20,748 bases of DNA from Candidatus Omnitrophota bacterium (lineage in GTDB: Bacteria; Omnitrophota; Gorgyraeia; 2-01-FULL-45-10): the NCBI GenBank assembly GCA_022703295.1, contig JAKLDX010000004.1:1-20748 (forward strand), in the 5' to 3' direction. Both the position numbers and the translations under genes were made by a program. The notes beneath the pieces are model-generated. The model did no database searches, was not told the origin of the DNA, and was given only the letters and a program-made list of their open reading frames with translations. Below, piece by piece: positions 1 through 6,826 of this stretch; within the stretch, counting starts at the first letter, position 1, and each line of letters begins with the position of its first letter.

Positions 1-1063
1 CGCTGACAGAGGAAACATAACGGCGTATTTCTTTTTCGGAAGGCTTTCCGCCGGCCCCATAAGCCTTCTCTACATATATGCTGATTCTCTTCGCGGATTG
101 AGCGACGTCACCCGATATAAAAGAATTGTTAACATTACTGTAAAATCCTACCCGGTAAAAACCGGCCCTGGCGTCCGGTATGTAAAGCCAGTGGTCTTTG
201 GGGCTATTGCCGGAGCGCCTTGCGCCTATATTCAGCACGAGCACCGAAGAGAACGGGTCCTGCCTTGCGTTAATCTTTATGCCCGTCATCGCTATCATAT
301 TATTCAGCGGGATTGTGGAAATTATATTTTTATACCGGACCGGCCTGCCTTTTTTAAAATAGATCGTCCTGCTGCCGGTATCAATACGCCTGGCTTCTCT
401 ATTAAAATGTATCTCGCACGATCCGGCAAGGCGTTCGATGAATGTGTTAAGGCCGCTGGGAGGATAAATGAATTCTGTGTTATATCCTGCCGGCCGGGTG
501 CCGGCGCGCATCCCTTTTACAATGTCGGATATATTCACCGGTGTCTTATACGCGTCCTGAGGAGCTATTTTATCGTACAATCCTGCCGTATATAAGGAAT
601 TGAACGGGTAGAAGAAATCCTCGCACAGTGTCGGGCCGAAATTATGCTTAAGCCACTCTTTCATCGTGCGCGGTAGGCCGGGATGTTTTTGCTTTATCTC
701 TTCCAATATCTTTTGCGCCCGTTCTTTATCGTAAAAGCGCAGATTGTTCTGGATTGGGAACGGTATTGACAGGTCTTTTTTGCTGAAATATACGCATGCC
801 CGGCGGGAGTAATTCGCGGTGTCTGTAAATTTATTTATGAACTTCTCTACCTTTTTATCCGAACCGAATATCCAGTGGCCTCCGCAGGTCTCGAATCTGT
901 AAGTCGCTTTTGCCGAAGCGGCCCTTATAAAAGAGGATGCGCATATCCCCCCGGGGTGGCCTTTGGCTTCGAATATGGGGGCATGGGTAGTAAACCCGGC
1001 AACCAGCCCTGTTACGCCGGCTCCCAGAATAAATGTTCCGTCATTTTTTACCGGTCTATTCAT
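1..1063 (-). CDS. FAD-dependent oxidoreductase, amine-oxidase / UDP-galactopyranose-mutase-like, 3' end cut off by the window
   Basis: The minus-strand frame from ATG at 1063 stays open to the left edge (354 codons visible, no stop), so the C-terminus lies outside the window. The N-terminus has a dinucleotide-binding fold: GAGVTG at residues 14-19, acidic Glu32 at the end of the second strand, and a GG pair at 38-39. This is the FAD ADP-binding pattern of the protoporphyrinogen oxidase / amine oxidase / UDP-galactopyranose mutase superfamily. Further signs are a WIFGS segment near residue 70 and a conserved-looking YKTPVNISD segment in the middle. Such proteins often occur in surface-polysaccharide loci, but the substrate cannot be told from sequence. 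No clear Shine-Dalgarno sequence precedes the ATG, and no other start codon was found just upstream. It follows tRNA-Val and a 180-base structured spacer, so it may be a separate unit. Confidence 0.8.
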   Translation of the reverse strand, partial: MNRPVKNDGTFILGAGVTGLVAGFTTHAPIFEAKGHPGGICASSFIRAASAKATYRFETCGGHWIFGSDKKVEKFINKFTDTANYSRRACVYFSKKDLSIPFPIQNNLRFYDKERAQKILEEIKQKHPGLPRTMKEWLKHNFGPTLCEDFFYPFNSLYTAGLYDKIAPQDAYKTPVNISDIVKGMRAGTRPAGYNTEFIYPPSGLNTFIERLAGSCEIHFNREARRIDTGSRTIYFKKGRPVRYKNIISTIPLNNMIAMTGIKINARQDPFSSVLVLNIGARRSGNSPKDHWLYIPDARAGFYRVGFYSNVNNSFISGDVAQSAKRISIYVEKAYGAGGKPSEKEIRRYVSSVS

Positions 1064-1099
1064 GTTTTTGTACGGAGTGCTGGAAAAGGATCTTTTGGT

Positions 1100-1109
1100 A
1101 CAGGACTTG
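1100..1109. repeat. 10-bp direct repeat of part of the tRNA-Val T arm
   Basis: ACAGGACTTG (plus strand) at 1100-1109 recurs at 1257-1266, where it encodes part of the T stem and loop of tRNA-Val. The copies are 157 bp apart and flank the structured spacer. This resembles a small att-like or duplication footprint, but ten bases is short enough to be chance. Confidence 0.4.
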
Positions 1110-1204
1110 GTCCTTCGCTCGCAGTGCTCGCTTCGGACCGGCCAATTTGCTGTCGGCCAAAGGCCTTTTCTTCCTATTCGTCAGCGCAAATTGGCTTCAA
1201 GTCC
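1103..1204. repeat. Nested inverted repeats able to form a three-way junction
   Basis: The spacer between tRNA-Val and the oxidoreductase gene holds nested inverted repeats. The outer arms are GGACTTG (1103-1109) and CAAGTCC (1198-1204). Inside them, GCCAATTTGC (1141-1150) and GCAAATTGGC (1186-1195) form a perfect 10-bp arm that encloses GGCC-AAA-GGCC (1155-1165). GGTCC (1109-1113) and GGACC (1135-1139) form a second arm. Together they could fold into a branched RNA or a cruciform. No ORF worth calling lies here. It may be a small dispersed repeat, a structured leader of the oxidoreductase gene, or tRNA-linked debris. Confidence 0.6.
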
Positions 1205-1245
1205 CTGGCTTTACCTTATAATCGGCAGTCAAACACCACTTGATA

Positions 1246-1322
1246 TGGTGGGCAAGACAGGACTTGAACCTGTGACCTTTCGGATGTAAGCCGAATGCTC
1301 TAACCAACTGAGCTACTTGCCC
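1246..1322 (-). tRNA. tRNA-Val (anticodon UAC), CCA encoded
   Basis: The minus strand folds into a full cloverleaf. The acceptor is GGGCAAG/CTTGCCC (7 bp), and the D arm contains GCTCAGTTGGTTAGAGC. The anticodon stem is TTCGG/CCGAA with loop CTTACAT, giving anticodon TAC (Val, codon GUA). The T arm is ACAGG-TTCAAGT-CCTGT, the discriminator base is A, and the terminal CCA is encoded in the DNA. Its first 10 bases are also the end of pyrE, including the pyrE TAG stop, so it is almost certainly transcribed as the tail of the pyr operon unless it has an internal promoter. No U-tract terminator follows at once. Confidence 0.97.
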
Positions 1323-1888
1323 GGCCTGGAACCCGGTTTTGTGACCGGTATATTTTTCTTACAAAGAGGACAGGAGCCTTCTTCAAAAGTTTCTATCTTT
1401 AATTTAGCAAGCGGTTCGAACTTTACGCCGAAATTCGCTCCGCCGGAACTCCTGTCTATCACGCTCCCCACGCCCGCTACTATGCCGCCCGATGCCTTTA
1501 CGACACTTATCACTTCTTTTGTCGAGCCGCCGGTAGTTATCACGTCCTCCACGACCAGGACTTTTTCACCCGGCTTTATCGAGAATCCCCTGCGAAGGAC
1601 CATCGCGCCGTCCTGCCGCTCGGTAAATAGCCCCCTCACGCCTATGGCCCTCGCGACTTCGTAGGCTATCGTTACGCCACCAAGGGCAGGCCCTACGACA
1701 ACGTCGATCTTGTCCGCGGAAAATTTTTCCGCAATGGCTTTCGCCATTTTAGCGGCTACGTCCGGATATTGAAGGACGAGCGCGCACTGAAGGTATCTTT
1801 CGCTGTGCAGCCCGCTCGAAAGCCTGAAATGGCCCGTAAGAAGCGCGTTATATTTATCGAATAATTTCAATACTTCGTTTTCCGTCAC
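1313..1888 (-). CDS. pyrE: Orotate phosphoribosyltransferase
   Basis: The 191-aa protein converts orotate and PRPP to OMP, the fifth step of UMP synthesis, in the cytosol. The PRPP loop of type I phosphoribosyltransferases is at residues 111-123 (LVVEDVITTGGST). The C-terminus has a CPLC pair (Cys173, Cys176) and the KPGSR ending common to one PyrE subgroup, so the protein looks complete. Translation starts at GTG. The pyrF stop overlaps it as GTGA, which implies coupled translation. The last 10 bases (end of codon 189, codons 190-191 and the TAG) are also the 5' end of tRNA-Val. RNase P cleavage there would leave a pyrE mRNA without a stop codon. Confidence 0.96.
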   Translation of the reverse strand: MTENEVLKLFDKYNALLTGHFRLSSGLHSERYLQCALVLQYPDVAAKMAKAIAEKFSADKIDVVVGPALGGVTIAYEVARAIGVRGLFTERQDGAMVLRRGFSIKPGEKVLVVEDVITTGGSTKEVISVVKASGGIVAGVGSVIDRSSGGANFGVKFEPLAKLKIETFEEGSCPLCKKNIPVTKPGSRPGK

Positions 1889-2598
1889 TCTTCTATCTCT
1901 TTCAGTATGCTCTGAGCCGCCAGGAGCGGGTCCCTTGCCTCTGTTATCGGCCTGCCTACCACAATGTAATCTGCGCCTGATTTTATGGCGCCGCGTGGCG
2001 TAGCGATCCTTTTCTGATCGCCGGCAGCGGCCAGGGCCGGCCTGACCCCGGGCGTCACGATCAGAAAGTCCTTGCCCATCTTTTTGCGTATGAGCGCTGT
2101 CTCGTGCGCGGAGGCGACCACCCCGTCAAGCCCGGCGTCCTTTGCAAGGAGAGCCAGCTTTAAAACCTGTTTTTGAATACTACCACCTATGCCGGTTTTC
2201 TTCAAGGCTTTTTCGTCCATGCTGGTCAGTACGGTGACCGCGAGTATCTTGGGCGCCTCGAGCCCCAGCCTGTCCGCCTCTATCGCTACCGCTTCGGCAG
2301 TGTCTTTCATCATCTCGTATCCGCCGGATGCGTGAACGTTGATCATGAATGCGCCGAGCCTCGCCGCCGCGGCGGCGGCCTTCCTGACGGTATTCGGGAT
2401 ATCGTGCAGTTTCAGGTCCAGAAAAACGGCGCAATCCGCCTCGCGGACCCTTTCCAGTATGCCGGGCCCGCATGAAATAAAAAGCTCAAGCCCAACCTTA
2501 AAGAATTTAACATCGTTTTTCAGCTTCTCCACCATCGCTATCGCCTTGTCCTCACTGTCAAAGTCGAGCGCAACTATCAGCCTGTCTTTAGAATTCAT
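1885..2598 (-). CDS. pyrF: Orotidine-5'-phosphate decarboxylase
   Basis: The 237-aa TIM-barrel enzyme decarboxylates OMP to UMP, the last step of the pathway. The start VALDFDSED matches the first substrate-binding strand, with Lys35 following. The catalytic charged network DxKxxD is at residues 61-66 (DLKLHD), followed by IPNTV. The PGVRP segment near the phosphate site and VVGRPIT near the end are typical of the family. Length fits the bacterial group 1 enzymes. It starts 22 bases after pyrD and overlaps the pyrE start by four bases, so it belongs to the same operon. Nothing looks broken. Confidence 0.96.
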   Translation of the reverse strand: MNSKDRLIVALDFDSEDKAIAMVEKLKNDVKFFKVGLELFISCGPGILERVREADCAVFLDLKLHDIPNTVRKAAAAAARLGAFMINVHASGGYEMMKDTAEAVAIEADRLGLEAPKILAVTVLTSMDEKALKKTGIGGSIQKQVLKLALLAKDAGLDGVVASAHETALIRKKMGKDFLIVTPGVRPALAAAGDQKRIATPRGAIKSGADYIVVGRPITEARDPLLAAQSILKEIEE

Positions 2599-2620
2599 AT
2601 AAACCCTCTTTTTTAGTATA

Positions 2621-3535
2621 TCATCCTATTTTTAGCGAACCTGTCAGCTGTTTTACTTTGCTTATTTTTGTTTTGTCTAAATATTTTTTTATGCCCGTTA
2701 TTATCTCAATGGCCGAGCCCGGGTTCACGAAATTAGCGGTCCCGATCTGGACGGCCGTCGCGCCGCAGATCATGAACTCGACGGCGTCTTTGTGATTCAT
2801 TATGCCGCCTATTCCTATTATAGGTATATCGACGCGATTGTAGGTGTCCCAGACCATCTTCAAGGCTATCGGCTTTATGGCAGGGCCGCTTAAACCGCCC
2901 GTGACATTGCCGAGCCTGGGCCTTCCGGAGCCGATATCTGCCGACATGGCAGGAAAAGTATTTACAAGCGAGACGGCATCCGCGCCTGCCGCCTGCGCCG
3001 CTTTCGCTATCCTGGTTATGTCTGTGACGCACGGGGAGAGTTTCGCTATCAGGGTAAGGCTTGTCGCGGCGCGGACTTTTTTAATGATCCGGTATGTGGC
3101 CTTTTCGTCCTGCGCGAGCAGGCCTTCGCGCGAACCGTATTTTATATTCGGGCACGAAAGGTTCAGCTCCAACGCGGCAACCTTTTTTACAGCGCTTAAC
3201 TTTTTCGTCAATTCGACAAACTCGCCTTCATCGTCTCCCGCTATGCTCACTATTACCGGCGTCCCAAGCCTGGCAAGCTCCGGCATCTTCTCCTTTATGA
3301 AATAGGAGAGCCCCTTATTTTCCAGGCCTATGGAATTTAGCATGCCGGAGGCGGTTTCACTGATCCTGGGCGGGAGGTTGCCCGTGCGCGCCCTCAACGT
3401 TATCGTCTTTGCGATGTAAGCCCCGAGAAGCTTTACGTCTGTAAGGGCCGCATACTCCGTCCCGAAAGTCCCGGACGCGACCATGACGGGATTTTTAAGT
3501 TTAAGCTTTCCTATCTTTACCGATAAGTCTACCAA
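2621..3535 (-). CDS. pyrD: Dihydroorotate dehydrogenase, class 1B catalytic subunit
   Basis: This FMN enzyme oxidises dihydroorotate to orotate. The next gene upstream, pyrK, supplies the partner that passes electrons to NAD+. The catalytic cysteine of class 1 enzymes is Cys128 in NLSCPN, and the flavin/substrate lysine lies in AKT near residue 43. I chose the TTG at 3535 (304 aa) because GGAGGAG ends five bases before it and the protein then begins VDLSVKIGKLKLKNPV, the usual family N-terminus. A longer reading from 3574 would add 13 residues with no family match. The TTG start overlaps the pyrK stop by seven bases, which suggests coupling. The Cys base and the pyrK neighbour mark it as class 1B rather than 1A or class 2. 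Confidence 0.93.
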   Translation of the reverse strand: MVDLSVKIGKLKLKNPVMVASGTFGTEYAALTDVKLLGAYIAKTITLRARTGNLPPRISETASGMLNSIGLENKGLSYFIKEKMPELARLGTPVIVSIAGDDEGEFVELTKKLSAVKKVAALELNLSCPNIKYGSREGLLAQDEKATYRIIKKVRAATSLTLIAKLSPCVTDITRIAKAAQAAGADAVSLVNTFPAMSADIGSGRPRLGNVTGGLSGPAIKPIALKMVWDTYNRVDIPIIGIGGIMNHKDAVEFMICGATAVQIGTANFVNPGSAIEIITGIKKYLDKTKISKVKQLTGSLKIG

Positions 3536-4302
3536 GCTATCTCCTCCGCGTTGAATACCGGCCCGTCCTTGCACACCATCTTGTAACCCTCGCCCTTACC
3601 CTTCATCTTAACCGGGCAGCCCAGGCAAACCCCGACGCCACATGCCATTTTTTCTTCTAAAGACACCTGGCACGGGATTCTTTTGCGCCCGGCGATACCG
3701 GCCACCGCCTTCAGCATGGCGGTAGGCCCGCATGCGTAAATGGCCGGGACACGAGGCCCGGAAACCGATAAATATTTTTCTAACACCGCGGTTGCCAGGC
3801 CCCTTGGCCCTTTTGACCCGTCCTCCGTTACCACCTTAAGTGAATCCGAAAATTCTGCCAGTTCCTTTTCGCACAACAGGTGAGCCCTTGTCCTTGCCCC
3901 TATTATTATATACGGCCTGTTCTTTCTTTTTGTCAATTCCTCGGCAAGCGCAACGAGCGGCGCCACTCCTGTGCCTCCGGCTATTAAAACAGGGTATGCG
4001 CGGGATAATGTAAAGCCGTTGCCCAGGGGGCCTATAATGTCCAGGCGTTCGCCGGCATTCTTCCCGGATAGCGCAACCGTGCCCCTGCCCACTATTTTAT
4101 ATAAAAGTTCGATGCCGTTTTTAAGTATCCTGTGCGCGCCGAGCGGCCTTCGCAGCAACGGATCGCCGCTTTCCGAGCATTTCACTTCGAAGAATTGGCC
4201 GGGCTTTGTATTGGCGGCAAGGTAAGGCGACTCGAGCCGCATTTTATAAAAGTCCTGCGCTATTTTTCTATTTTCAAGGATCTTTACTTCCAGCTGTTTC
4301 AT
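3529..4302 (-). CDS. pyrK: Dihydroorotate dehydrogenase electron transfer subunit (FAD, 2Fe-2S)
   Basis: The 257-aa subunit of the PyrD-PyrK complex carries electrons from the PyrD flavin to NAD+. It has a ferredoxin-reductase fold. The FAD-binding RRPL is at residues 51-54, a GPLGNGF loop at 91-97, a nucleotide-binding GGTGVAPL at 109-116, and ACGPTAML near 190-197. The [2Fe-2S] ligands are Cys221, Cys226, Cys229 and Cys244 (C-x4-C-x2-C-x14-C). All are present, so the subunit should be active. It begins five bases after endoQ ends, and its stop overlaps the pyrD start. Class 1B enzymes need both subunits, which agrees with this order. Confidence 0.95.
   Translation of the reverse strand: MKQLEVKILENRKIAQDFYKMRLESPYLAANTKPGQFFEVKCSESGDPLLRRPLGAHRILKNGIELLYKIVGRGTVALSGKNAGERLDIIGPLGNGFTLSRAYPVLIAGGTGVAPLVALAEELTKRKNRPYIIIGARTRAHLLCEKELAEFSDSLKVVTEDGSKGPRGLATAVLEKYLSVSGPRVPAIYACGPTAMLKAVAGIAGRKRIPCQVSLEEKMACGVGVCLGCPVKMKGKGEGYKMVCKDGPVFNAEEIAW
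3541..3547 (-). promoter_or_regulatory. Ribosome binding site that fixes the pyrD TTG start
   Basis: GGAGGAG on the minus strand, five bases before TTG at 3535-3533. It lies inside the last codons of pyrK (AEEIAW) and supports the shorter 304-residue PyrD over the start at 3574. Confidence 0.75.
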
Positions 4303-4307
4303 AATTT

Positions 4308-5540
4308 TCAGAAGAAGCTTAGTTGTTTGTCCGAGGCCTCTTCCCCTTCTTTAAGCACGCTCACCCTGCCGTATTCGCCGTCGTATCCCGGGGCTATCTC
4401 CAGATTGCCCTTCCGGACGTTCATGATGCTTTTCGCTACTTTCGGAGGGCAGCCGGCGATCAGCTCCTCCTCCGGCATATCCAGTAGTATATTAAATTCA
4501 TTCCCGAAGTTTTTGATAAGCTGCATATATTCCCTCTCGACGGTAACCGAATCCGCTCCTACCTTGAGGCAATCGCTCAGTATCTCCGCGAGCGGGACGA
4601 CGCTTCTGAACGAGGGGCTTGAGTTGTCCGCGAAGCCGTCCGGCCTGTCGGCAAGGTCGTCCAGTCTGTGCATGACCCCTACGGTCACCTTTTTACCGCA
4701 CGCCGGGCATGTATTATTTATTTTTTTCGATTCGGACGGGGAAAGCCTGACCTTGCAGTTGCGGTGGCCGTCCCAGTGGTATTTGCCTTCTTCCGGGAAA
4801 AATTCTATCGTATATAAAAACCTCTCTTTGTCTTTCTTTTTTAATATCTCCGCCAGCTCTTTATAATTTATTTTCGCCCTGAAGACGTTCGCCTCACGGC
4901 CTATCTTTGACGGCGAATGCGCGTCGGAATTCGATGTGAGGCAAAACCTGTCGAGCCTTGACCATCGCCAGTTCATCCCGGGGTCGCTTGAGAGCCCTGT
5001 TTCAATAGCGAATATTTTCGGCGTCTCCGCTTCAAAGCATTCTTCGGGAGAATCGAACCCTGAATTCGACCCGAATATGCTGAAGTGCGGCGTCCACGCG
5101 TGTGCCGGAACGAAAAATATGTCTTCGTTTATCCCGGAAACAGCCTTTACCATCTTGTCGCATTCCATGTTCAGGATAGGCCTGCCGTCGCTCGATAGGT
5201 CGCCGTGAGCGGAAAGGACGTCGTTTATCTCTTCGACGCACTTTATGGACGGCGCGAATATCATATTGTGGACCTTTCTTGTCCTGCCTGCTTTGAAATA
5301 TATGTTCGATACTTCCGCGGTAAGTACGAAATATATGTTCTGGTATATATAGATGCCGTATTCCACCTCTTTAAGCTTGGACTTTAGCCCGGAAAGCCAC
5401 ACGGGATGAGTGAAGTCTCCCGTACCGAGCATCGAAATGCCTTTTATCCTGGCCCACTTAACCAGAGAATCAAGGTCCATCTCTTTGGATGTGGCCCTCG
5501 AATATTTCGAGTGTATGTGGAAATCGGCTATAAAGCTCAT
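4308..5540 (-). CDS. Endonuclease Q-type PHP-domain DNA repair nuclease with a clamp-motif-like tail
   Basis: The 410-aa protein matches the Endonuclease Q group (archaea and some bacteria), which nicks DNA 5' of deaminated bases such as uracil and hypoxanthine and of abasic sites. The N-terminal PHP metal-binding domain has FHIHS (Asp6, His8, His10), GTGD at 39-42, Glu76, His91, the VPAHAWTPHF segment at 144-153 and SDAH at 205-208. A zinc-binding insert follows: Cys262, and Cys278/Cys281 in CPACGKK, with GVMHRLDDLADRP after it. The C-terminal part has a helix-hairpin-helix-like stretch (GCPPKVAKSIMNVRKG, 363-378). The last five residues are QLSFF (406-410), close to the bacterial beta-clamp-binding pentapeptide QL(S/D)LF. 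The gene overlaps the pyrC stop (ATGA) and ends five bases before pyrK, so it is made with the pyr enzymes. Family assignment is from memory of the motifs; cleavage specificity is inferred. Confidence 0.85.
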   Translation of the reverse strand: MSFIADFHIHSKYSRATSKEMDLDSLVKWARIKGISMLGTGDFTHPVWLSGLKSKLKEVEYGIYIYQNIYFVLTAEVSNIYFKAGRTRKVHNMIFAPSIKCVEEINDVLSAHGDLSSDGRPILNMECDKMVKAVSGINEDIFFVPAHAWTPHFSIFGSNSGFDSPEECFEAETPKIFAIETGLSSDPGMNWRWSRLDRFCLTSNSDAHSPSKIGREANVFRAKINYKELAEILKKKDKERFLYTIEFFPEEGKYHWDGHRNCKVRLSPSESKKINNTCPACGKKVTVGVMHRLDDLADRPDGFADNSSPSFRSVVPLAEILSDCLKVGADSVTVEREYMQLIKNFGNEFNILLDMPEEELIAGCPPKVAKSIMNVRKGNLEIAPGYDGEYGRVSVLKEGEEASDKQLSFF

Positions 5541-6826
5541 TCTGATATCACGCCGTCTTTCATGACCAGCCTTCCCGCAACGAACACATGCGAAACCCTT
5601 GCCTTCAGGGTCCAGTTTATGAAAGGTGAATTCTTTGATTTTGATTCTATGAGTTCTTTTTTATAAATATATTCTTTCTCCGGGTCTATTATGATAACGT
5701 CGGCGGCGCTGCCGGATTTCAGGCTGCCTTTGTTTATGCCCAATATCCCGGCAGGCCCGGCAGACAGCGCCTCTATCAACCGGTTCCAGCCCATAGTCTT
5801 GGTATCGATAAATTCCGCCACAGCCAGGCTCAGGGCTGTCTCCAATCCTATTATCCCGAACGGGGCGAAATCGAATTCGACATCCTTTTCCGCGTCTGTG
5901 TGCGGGGCATGATCGGTGGCTATTATATCTATGGTCCCTTCGGAGATCGCTTTTTTTATCGCATAGACATCCTCTTTTGTCCTTAGCGGCGGGTTCATCT
6001 TAGTATTTGTATCGTAGGTGACGCAGCATTCGTCGGTGAGCGTAAAGTGGTGGGGTGCGGCTTCGGCGGTCAGTTTCACTTTTTTTTGTTTGGCCTTCCT
6101 TATGATATCGACGGATTCTTTGCAGCTGACGTGGGCGATGTGTATGGCCGCGTCGGTTTGCCTGGCAAGCTCGATGTCGCGTTTTACCCTTTCATATTCC
6201 GCCTCTCTGGGTATGCCGCGGAGCCCCATCTTTGTCGATATAAAGCCTTTATTTACTACTCCCTCCCCCGAAATTTTCATGTCTTCGCAGTGCTCTATTA
6301 TAATAAGGGAATTTTTCTTTGCCTCCTTCAGGGCGGCCGTCATAACATTTTCATCGTCCACGGAAGAGCCGTCGTCCGATACGCCGACTATCCCCTCCTT
6401 TTTCATTCCCTTAAAATCGCAGAGTTTTTTCCCTCCGCGGCCTTCGGTTATCGCACCTATAATGAACACATTGCACAAGGCGTCCCTGTTTATCGCTGAC
6501 CTCAGCATGTCAACCGTCTCGGGCCTGTCGATCGCCGGTTCCGTATTGGGCATGCAGCAGACGCTTGTAAAGCCGCCACGGATAGCGGCGCGCGTTCCCG
6601 TCCTAACGGTCTCCTCGTCTTCCCTGCCCGGCTCTCTCAGGTGCGTATGCATGTCGACAAACCCCGGCGCGACTATCTTGCCTTTCGCGTCTATGACCTT
6701 GGCCTGTTTTGCGTTAAGAGATTTGCCGACTTTGTCTATTTTGCCGTCGGATATTAAGACGTCGAGGGTCCCGTCTATTTTATTAGCCGGGTCTATGAGC
6801 CTTCCGCTTTTGATTAAATATTTCAT
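5537..6826 (-). CDS. pyrC: Dihydroorotase, class I
   Basis: The 429-aa amidohydrolase cyclises carbamoyl-aspartate to dihydroorotate. The metal site is intact. It comprises DMHTHLREPG with His60 and His62, the bridging Asp in GVSDDGSS (151/152), His179 in EHCED, His232 in HIAHVS, and Asp305 in ATDHAPH. The substrate segment CMPNTEPA is at 91-98. The bridging Asp in place of a carboxylated Lys, and the length, fit class I (Bacillus-like) rather than the shorter E. coli type. Intact metal ligands argue against a non-catalytic PyrC scaffold. The start overlaps the pyrB stop by four bases, and the stop overlaps the endoQ start by four. Confidence 0.96.
   Translation of the reverse strand: MKYLIKSGRLIDPANKIDGTLDVLISDGKIDKVGKSLNAKQAKVIDAKGKIVAPGFVDMHTHLREPGREDEETVRTGTRAAIRGGFTSVCCMPNTEPAIDRPETVDMLRSAINRDALCNVFIIGAITEGRGGKKLCDFKGMKKEGIVGVSDDGSSVDDENVMTAALKEAKKNSLIIIEHCEDMKISGEGVVNKGFISTKMGLRGIPREAEYERVKRDIELARQTDAAIHIAHVSCKESVDIIRKAKQKKVKLTAEAAPHHFTLTDECCVTYDTNTKMNPPLRTKEDVYAIKKAISEGTIDIIATDHAPHTDAEKDVEFDFAPFGIIGLETALSLAVAEFIDTKTMGWNRLIEALSAGPAGILGINKGSLKSGSAADVIIIDPEKEYIYKKELIESKSKNSPFINWTLKARVSHVFVAGRLVMKDGVISE

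Noticed and set aside
98..1289. Plus-strand ORFs of 60-165 codons over the left end
   Set aside because: They are antisense to an uninterrupted minus-strand oxidoreductase frame with clear FAD motifs, or cover tRNA-Val; none resembles a known protein.
3536..3574. Longer PyrD start giving 317 residues
   Set aside because: The additional 13 residues lie within pyrK and do not match the family; TTG at 3535 has an ideal ribosome site.
5537..6826. PyrC as a non-catalytic pseudo-dihydroorotase
   Set aside because: All metal ligands (HxH, bridging Asp, two His, ATDHAPH Asp) are present.
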